From: Candidatus Kaiserbacteria bacterium RIFCSPLOWO2_02_FULL_54_13
GTDB lineage: Bacteria > Patescibacteriota > Minisyncoccia > Phycocordibacterales > Phycocordibacteraceae
Assembly: GCA_001783465.1 (NCBI GenBank)
Contig: MFMI01000024.1
Coordinates: forward strand, 5,923 to 14,855
Reading direction: 5' to 3'
DNA: 8,933 bases
The translations under genes were made by a program, and so were the position numbers. The notes under the pieces were generated by a model. It saw nothing but the letters and a program-made list of their open reading frames with translations, searched no databases and had not been told where the DNA came from. Positions 4,872-8,933 of the stretch are shown piece by piece (within the stretch, counting starts at the first letter, position 1; each line of letters starts with the position of its first letter).

Positions 4872-5653
4872 TTGGGCAGAACTTCTTGATGCATGCGCGC
4901 ATTGCGGAGAGGATTGCGCTCACTGCGAAGCTCGCAAGCGACGCGGTCGTGCTTGAAATCGGTCCCGGAACGGGGATGCTCACGCGAGAACTCCTGAAAT
5001 TAGCGGGGAAAGTCATCGCATTGGAGGCCGATAAAGAACTTTTTGAAAAATTGCAAGCCGACTTTGCAGATGAAATTGCAGAGAAGCGGTTAGAACTCAT
5101 TTACGGCGACATCCGCGTTTGGGATTTTGAAATGTACCTTAATTCACGCTATAGCGTAAAAGATGGTGCATCCGATTATCAAGTGGTGGCAAATATTCCA
5201 TACTATCTGACCGGTGAGATATTCAGGAAATTTCTTGAGGCAGAGAATCAGCCGAGCTCTATGACACTACTTGTGCAGAAAGAGGTTGCCGACCGCATTG
5301 TTGGAAATCCCGAGCGAAGTCGAGGGGCTCGCGGTGGCAAAGAAAGTATTTTATCGCTCTCGGTAAAAGCGTACGGTACGCCCAAACGAGAATTTCTCGT
5401 ACCGCGCGGTGCCTTCACACCGGCGCCTAACGTAGATTCTGCGGTGCTTACGATTCGCGATATCTCGCGGAAGAATTTTGCTACAAAAAGGCAAGAGAAA
5501 CAGTTTTTTAAGCTTTTGCACGCCGGCTTCGCCCATAAACGCAAGTTCGTGCGGAAGAATCTCTTGGAGGCAGGCCTTTCGGCGGGCGATATCCCCGAAA
5601 AGGCTCGGGCCGAAGACCTCCCGCTCTCCACATGGCTTGGACTGTGTAGATAA
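4853..5653 (+). CDS. rsmA: 16S rRNA adenine-N6 dimethyltransferase RsmA (KsgA)
   Basis: RsmA uses S-adenosylmethionine to dimethylate two adjacent adenines (A1518 and A1519, E. coli numbering) in the 3' terminal hairpin of 16S rRNA during late 30S assembly. The 266-residue protein has normal family length. It begins with the hallmark KKSLGQNFL (4-12), then the SAM-binding loop EIGPGTG (35-41), the acidic end of strand 2 in VIALEAD (54-60), YGDI (84-87), the catalytic motif NIPYY (114-118), VPRGAFTPAPNVDSAVL (183-199), and the C-terminal RNA-binding segment HAGFAHKRKFVRKNL (223-237). The start is fixed by the conserved N-terminus. There is no ribosome-binding site, and a -10 box sits six bases upstream. 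Residues ~151-162 (GNPERSRGARGG) form an extra loop, encoded by a palindrome-like DNA element, where homologues have a short turn before GKESILS-like sequence. It is divergent from the His-rich gene. Confidence 0.96.
   Translation: MRAKKSLGQNFLMHARIAERIALTAKLASDAVVLEIGPGTGMLTRELLKLAGKVIALEADKELFEKLQADFADEIAEKRLELIYGDIRVWDFEMYLNSRYSVKDGASDYQVVANIPYYLTGEIFRKFLEAENQPSSMTLLVQKEVADRIVGNPERSRGARGGKESILSLSVKAYGTPKREFLVPRGAFTPAPNVDSAVLTIRDISRKNFATKRQEKQFFKLLHAGFAHKRKFVRKNLLEAGLSAGDIPEKARAEDLPLSTWLGLCR
5309..5331. repeat. Palindrome-like element inserted in frame in rsmA
   Basis: CCCGAGCGAAGTCGAGGGG (5309-5327) runs into CTCG (5328-5331). CGAGC (5311-5315) pairs with GCTCG (5327-5331), and CGAG (5321-5324) also pairs with CTCG (5328-5331), so alternative hairpins are possible. 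It encodes PERSRGA within an extra loop of RsmA. Its core CCGAGCGAAG recurs at 2501-2510 upstream of the helicase. I recall similar GAGCGAAGTCGA elements as widely dispersed repeats in bacterial genomes, including Parcubacteria; that recollection needs a genome search. Confidence 0.55.
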
Positions 5654-5696
5654 CCACAGTTTCTGGCCGCACTCGACAGTGTGATGGGGAATCAAC

Positions 5697-5705
5697 TGCT
5701 ATACT
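5697..5705 (+). promoter_or_regulatory. Extended -10 promoter of the envelope-protein operon
   Basis: TGCTATACT contains TATACT (5700-5705, 5 of 6) with TG one base upstream, the same extended -10 form as at 754-762. No good -35 lies at standard distance; TCGACA (5673-5678) is 21 bp away. Transcription would begin near 5712, only about five bases before the ATG at 5717. That argues against the upstream in-frame starts at 5681 (GTG) and 5684 (ATG). Confidence 0.5.
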
Positions 5706-5716
5706 TTATATGTACT

Positions 5717-6745
5717 ATGGGGCAGATTCTACGAAACTGGCGAATCGGGGCCGCGGTGATTTTCTCGGTCGTGAGCATCGTCGGCGCCTACATGCTCGCA
5801 CGCGGCGTCAGAACGCCGCAGGTCGCAGAGGCGTCTGCCGAGTCGGCGCTCCTGCAGGCCATCGCCACCAAGGATACTGACGGCGACGGCCTCCCCGACT
5901 GGGAAGAGGCCCTATACGGGACCGACCCGCGCGTAACCGACACTCTTAAGCTCGGCATGCAAGATGGCGAGGCAGTCGCTCGCGGGCTCATCGTGCCGAA
6001 GGCGATTGCCGATATCCCGCTCGTCACCCCCTCGCCAGTCTCGCTTGACTCCGACGGTCTCCCTCCGCCTCCGGCAGAGGGTACGCTCACCGCCGCCTTC
6101 GCGAAGAACTTCTTCACGCTCTTTATGGCGGCAAAGGAGGCGAACGGCGGCGGCGACCTCTCTGAAGCCCAGATGAGCGAGGTCGCGAATCAGGCGCTCA
6201 ACTCGCTCGCGTCTACCGTCACTGTTGCTCCTGATTATAAATCGGCAAAAGATATTAACGTTTCTGGCTCGGGCGCGGACGCGCTGACGTCGTTTGCGGT
6301 ACAGGCCGAGGCAGTCCTGCTCAAGAACACCATCAATGCGACGACGAGCGAGCTCAACTACTTGAAGAGCGCGGTAATGAACAACGATACGACAGCCATC
6401 CCGCATCTCGCGTCAATAGCGAAGGGCTACCGAGACTCCGCGGTCGGTCTCTCGATGCTAGCGGTGCCTCAAGAACTCGCCGCAGACCACCTTTTATTGA
6501 TTAACGCGATGATGCGCGTGAGCGAGGTCACCAACGACTTCGCGCGCGTGACCGAAGACCCGCTCGCGACGATGCTCGCGCTCCAGCTGTACCCGCAGGC
6601 AGTCTCCAATCTCGGGACAGCGTTTATACACATCGGCCAGATATATAAGACTGCCGGGATAACTCTCCCTACCGGTACCCCGGGCGCCTCATTCGTGAAT
6701 CTCATTGAGAATCTTGTGGCGAAACAAGCCGCTAAAAAACAATGA
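5717..6745 (+). CDS. Membrane-anchored protein with TSP3-like calcium-binding motif
   Basis: A 342-residue protein of unknown function. A basic N-terminus (MGQILRNWR) precedes one hydrophobic segment (~10-29, GAAVIFSVVSIVGAYMLARG) that likely acts as an uncleaved anchor, placing the rest outside. Residues 53-71, DTDGDGLPDWEEALYGTDP, match the thrombospondin type 3/EF-hand-like calcium loop found in bacterial surface proteins; a shorter DSDGLPPPP (111-119) follows. The remainder (~125-335) is helical and alanine-rich, including MLAVPQELAADHLLLINAM (247-265). I recall similar VPxxLAxxHLxLxN segments in proteins beside type IV-secretion-like genes in Parcubacteria. ATG 5717 is preferred to the GTG at 5681 because the extended -10 would put the transcript start between them; neither has a Shine-Dalgarno. 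Its TGA overlaps the next ATG, indicating co-translation. Membrane anchoring and the calcium motif are well supported; function is not. Confidence 0.85.
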   Translation: MGQILRNWRIGAAVIFSVVSIVGAYMLARGVRTPQVAEASAESALLQAIATKDTDGDGLPDWEEALYGTDPRVTDTLKLGMQDGEAVARGLIVPKAIADIPLVTPSPVSLDSDGLPPPPAEGTLTAAFAKNFFTLFMAAKEANGGGDLSEAQMSEVANQALNSLASTVTVAPDYKSAKDINVSGSGADALTSFAVQAEAVLLKNTINATTSELNYLKSAVMNNDTTAIPHLASIAKGYRDSAVGLSMLAVPQELAADHLLLINAMMRVSEVTNDFARVTEDPLATMLALQLYPQAVSNLGTAFIHIGQIYKTAGITLPTGTPGASFVNLIENLVAKQAAKKQ

Positions 6746-8577
6746 AATCACGCCCACTTACCACCGCACTTGCAATCTTTCTCACGGTTGTACTCATCGC
6801 TCCATCGGCGTTCCTTGTTGCACCGCCTAAGGCGCACGCTGCCCTCACTTCTGTGATAGAAGTGGGATTGAATCTTTTCGAGAACACTATCGGCGCTATT
6901 GAGGAGACTCTTAATGTTATATCTACGTATACAAACACCGCTGCGAATGTCGCGGAACAGATTAATACGTATGTTCTCCAGCCGCTCGCCTTCGTTCTCT
7001 CGGGGAACTTAATGAAGATGCTCACCTCTGGCGTCATAGCGTTCGTCATCGGCAAGGCCAATGGCACCGGCGTCCCGCAGTTCGTCGTAGACGTGAACCA
7101 ATCTTTGCAGACGGTGGGAGACTCGGCGGCGCTCGCGTATCTGCGGCAGTTCGGGACCAATTCTAATTCGCCTTTTTCTGCATCAATCGCTTCCGCTCTG
7201 AAGAATAATTATCTGCAGAAGACGTCGCTCGCCGGCTTCTGGGCGGCGAACATGAATACGCTCGCGCGGACCTCGCCAAATGTCCCCGCCTACCTCTCGG
7301 GCCGCTGGTCGCAGGGCGGTATCGCCGCGTGGTTCGCGCTCACAACCCAGACCCAGAACAACCCGTACACCTTTTATCAGAGCGCCCAGGCCCAGATGGC
7401 GGGCCTTGTGGGGTCTGGCGCCGGCGGCGCCACTGGCGTGCGCCTCTCACAACTCTCGTGGGGCCAAGGATTTATGTCGTGGTGCGGCGCGCGCGAGGGA
7501 ACCACAGAGGACAATGACGGGACGGCGATGGAGGAGACCACCACAGAGGACAATGACGGGACGGCGATGGAGAGCGGGGGTGTCAACCCGGGAGACCCGT
7601 GTACCGACGAGGACGGCAATCCGGGCACTATTAAGACACCCGGCTCGCTCATTAAATCAACGCTTGACAAGGTGCTTGGCGGGCAACAGGACCAGATAGT
7701 CCGGATGGGGAATGTCGGCGGGCAGATAACCGGCATTTTGAGCAATATCGCGACGGTTATGCAGACGGCGCAATTCGCATCGCAGATTCTCGGCGGCTCT
7801 GATTCGGGAGGACTCTTCGGAGTTGACAGCCCCACGGCGGGGAATTCAAGGTCCGCGCTCTACAATTTCACTCCGACCCAAAACGCGGGAGGCTTTACCT
7901 CGGACTACTTGGGCGTCTCCAACTCCTCTATATACCAAAGCGCGGCAACGATTGGGGCGTCCGGTTCTGATAAAGCCAAGCTTATAGAAATGTACCAATC
8001 GGGGTGGGATGCTATAGGCGCTTCGGCAAATGCCGCGTCAATAAATCTGACGGACCTCGCGAACTTCTGCACGACGGCGGCGAATACCGAATCAGCGAGC
8101 GAGTCGCCGAATACGGCCTTTATAAATGCGGCGAGGGGGCAAGCGACCGACGCACAGACTGCTCTCGCGACTGAGGTCGCGCCCGTGCTAAACAGAGTGG
8201 CCGCCGTCGGCCCGATAACCGCCGTGGCGCTCGCGATGGTAGAAAAAATCCAGTGCGAGCTGAACGCGCCAGCCAACACAGTGGTGTACTGCGACCTTAA
8301 GAGTCCGACCGTGCCCACGAATGTGACGACGGAGTACCCCGCCGATATGCAGACGCTCCAGACAATGCCTCCCACGGCTGAAGATGTCGCCGCTCTACAA
8401 CAAGAGTCGCAAGATTTTGGCGGTATAGGAGCGCAAGAAAATCCGGCTGGTTCACTCACTGTCTCTGCGAACCCGTCTGTTGTTGACCAGATGAATCTCA
8501 TCAGCGCGAACGCACAGGCGCTCAAGACCTCGGTCTGCACCCAAGGCGGCCTGGGCATAGATTATGGAGGCGGCTGA
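6742..8577 (+). CDS. Exported protein of a putative type IV secretion/pilus-like locus
   Basis: A 611-residue protein without a firm family name. It has a signal peptide (MKSRPLTT, hydrophobic 9-27, cleavage after AHA at ~33). Another amphipathic/hydrophobic stretch lies at ~82-104. The rest is Gly/Ser/Thr/Ala-rich, with six cysteines (248, 287, 443, 505, 517, 599) that could form disulfides outside the cell. The region 298-350, IKTPGSLIKSTLDKVLGGQ onward, resembles a TPGSxIxxxLxxxLG segment that I associate with Parcubacteria proteins encoded next to VirB6/TrbL-like proteins; this is recollection, not a search. Residues 254-279 hold a tandem 13-residue acidic repeat. The ATG at 6742 overlaps the previous stop as ATGA and has no Shine-Dalgarno, so translation probably depends on coupling. 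The next gene starts one base after this stop. Possible roles include a pilus-associated or channel-lining component. Confidence 0.85.
   Translation: MKSRPLTTALAIFLTVVLIAPSAFLVAPPKAHAALTSVIEVGLNLFENTIGAIEETLNVISTYTNTAANVAEQINTYVLQPLAFVLSGNLMKMLTSGVIAFVIGKANGTGVPQFVVDVNQSLQTVGDSAALAYLRQFGTNSNSPFSASIASALKNNYLQKTSLAGFWAANMNTLARTSPNVPAYLSGRWSQGGIAAWFALTTQTQNNPYTFYQSAQAQMAGLVGSGAGGATGVRLSQLSWGQGFMSWCGAREGTTEDNDGTAMEETTTEDNDGTAMESGGVNPGDPCTDEDGNPGTIKTPGSLIKSTLDKVLGGQQDQIVRMGNVGGQITGILSNIATVMQTAQFASQILGGSDSGGLFGVDSPTAGNSRSALYNFTPTQNAGGFTSDYLGVSNSSIYQSAATIGASGSDKAKLIEMYQSGWDAIGASANAASINLTDLANFCTTAANTESASESPNTAFINAARGQATDAQTALATEVAPVLNRVAAVGPITAVALAMVEKIQCELNAPANTVVYCDLKSPTVPTNVTTEYPADMQTLQTMPPTAEDVAALQQESQDFGGIGAQENPAGSLTVSANPSVVDQMNLISANAQALKTSVCTQGGLGIDYGGG
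7501..7572 (+). repeat. Exact tandem duplication, 39-bp period, within coding sequence
   Basis: Bases 7501-7533 are repeated without change at 7540-7572, beginning ACCACAGAGGACAATGACGG. The period is 39 bp, so the frame is kept, and it encodes two copies of TTEDNDGTAME (residues 254-264 and 267-277). The repeated peptide is acidic and lies between the cysteines at 248 and 287. The exact 33-base identity implies a recent duplication or a repeat-number-variable site. Confidence 0.9.
8566..8570 (+). promoter_or_regulatory. Strong ribosome-binding site for the last gene
   Basis: GGAGG lies 8 nt before the ATG at 8579, inside the last codons of the upstream gene. It is the clearest Shine-Dalgarno in the window and fixes the start of the truncated gene. 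It also shows that the organism uses the canonical anti-Shine-Dalgarno even though other genes here start without one. Confidence 0.75.
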
Positions 8578-8578
8578 T

Positions 8579-8933
8579 ATGCGGAGATTCCTTTCAACAG
8601 TGAGTATCGCCCTCGCGCTCTTTGTCGTGGCGCCCGCCGCGCACGCGGCCGAATGTACTACTGATGGCCAAGCATGCACACTTTCAGGAGGAGGAACTGG
8701 CACATGTACAAAAGATGAAACTGAAAGCTTGGTCTGTACCCCACCTGTAGGCACTGTTATCAATGTCGCCGCCGCGAAAACAGCGACCGACGGCAAATTG
8801 GGGCCGTCGGGCTCGCCCGAATATACCTATAACGGCATCATGGCCTTTATCGCGAGCCTCTTCGCGTGGCTTCTCGGGGTCGCGGCGCTCACGCTGGACG
8901 GCGCGGTGTACTACACCGTCGTCACGATGGGGA
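8579..8933 (+). CDS. Exported cysteine-bearing membrane protein, VirB6/TrbL-like candidate, N-terminal part
   Basis: The frame is open to the window end, giving 118 residues of an incomplete protein. A signal peptide (MRRFLST, hydrophobic core to ~20, cleavage after AHA at 23) is followed by a small four-cysteine segment (C26, C33, C43, C53; GQACTLSGGGTGTC) and a linker. A hydrophobic segment follows (~87-106, IMAFIASLFAWLLGVAALTL), then DGAVYYTVVTMG. The last part resembles the start of a polytopic membrane protein common in Parcubacteria that I relate to VirB6/TrbL inner-membrane proteins of type IV secretion. That is family recollection and cannot be confirmed without the missing C-terminus. 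It starts one base after the previous stop with a GGAGG site, so it belongs to the same operon. Confidence 0.8.
   Translation, partial: MRRFLSTVSIALALFVVAPAAHAAECTTDGQACTLSGGGTGTCTKDETESLVCTPPVGTVINVAAAKTATDGKLGPSGSPEYTYNGIMAFIASLFAWLLGVAALTLDGAVYYTVVTMG

Noticed and set aside
5641..5664. Hairpin ACTGTG/CACAGT at the end of rsmA as a terminator
   Set aside because: The stem is only six pairs, it encloses the stop codon in its loop, and the following T-run is just three bases.
7420..7433. GGCGCC-GGC-GGCGCC symmetric stretch
   Set aside because: It encodes a Gly/Ala-rich run (SGAGGATG) and is expected from GC-rich codons; no other sign of an element.
7905..8558. Minus-strand open frame of 217 codons opposite the 611-aa gene
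   Set aside because: The sense frame has a signal peptide, coupled start and sensible composition; the antisense frame has none of these and no ribosome-binding site.
1..8933. CRISPR array, tRNA, rRNA, transposase, integrase or toxin-antitoxin pair
   Set aside because: No regularly spaced repeats, cloverleaf sequences or recognisable mobile-element or toxin proteins were found. The His-rich gene was considered as a toxin or antitoxin but has no partner or motif.

Overview
The window looks like a piece of a GC-rich genome from the Candidate Phyla Radiation, most likely Parcubacteria/Patescibacteria of the Kaiserbacteria type. This rests on gene content and style: a LysM-M23 peptidase, a UvrD/PcrA-type helicase, RsmA, and a run of exported proteins of the kind found beside VirB6/TrbL-like membrane proteins in these genomes. 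Several starts lack a Shine-Dalgarno and sit directly behind a -10 box. Short palindromic elements also occur inside housekeeping genes. The taxonomic call is an inference; no rRNA or other decisive marker is present.

Layout. Bases 1-734 are the C-terminal half of a ComM/YifB AAA+ ATPase, cut by the window edge. A promoter begins right after its stop and serves a 150-aa protein of unknown function (832-1284) that resembles the histidine phosphatase fold without its catalytic motif. A strong terminator (1305-1344) separates it from a convergent secreted LysM-LysM-M23 endopeptidase (2349-1351, minus). The region 2350-2553 is the divergent control region between that gene and the helicase gene; it holds a perfect inverted repeat. 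The helicase (2554-4497) converges on, and overlaps by four bases, a small His-rich hypothetical gene on the minus strand (4832-4494). That gene and rsmA (4853-5653) diverge from what looks like one bidirectional promoter with overlapping -10 boxes, leaving almost no leader on either side.

From about 5697 an extended -10 promoter opens an operon that runs off the window. It encodes a membrane-anchored protein with a TSP3-like calcium-binding motif (5717-6745), a 611-aa exported protein joined to it by an ATGA overlap (6742-8577), and the start of an exported, cysteine-bearing membrane protein (8579 onward). My reading is a cell-envelope machine related to type IV secretion or to a pilus, but no energy-generating ATPase is visible here.

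The most distinctive observation is that two universally conserved genes each carry a short palindromic DNA element translated in frame inside a surface loop (rsmA, 5309-5331; helicase, 4269-4286). A related copy of the rsmA element lies in the helicase upstream region (2501-2515). This resembles the way palindromic elements colonise genes in Rickettsia. No rRNA, tRNA, CRISPR array, transposase or integrase was seen.
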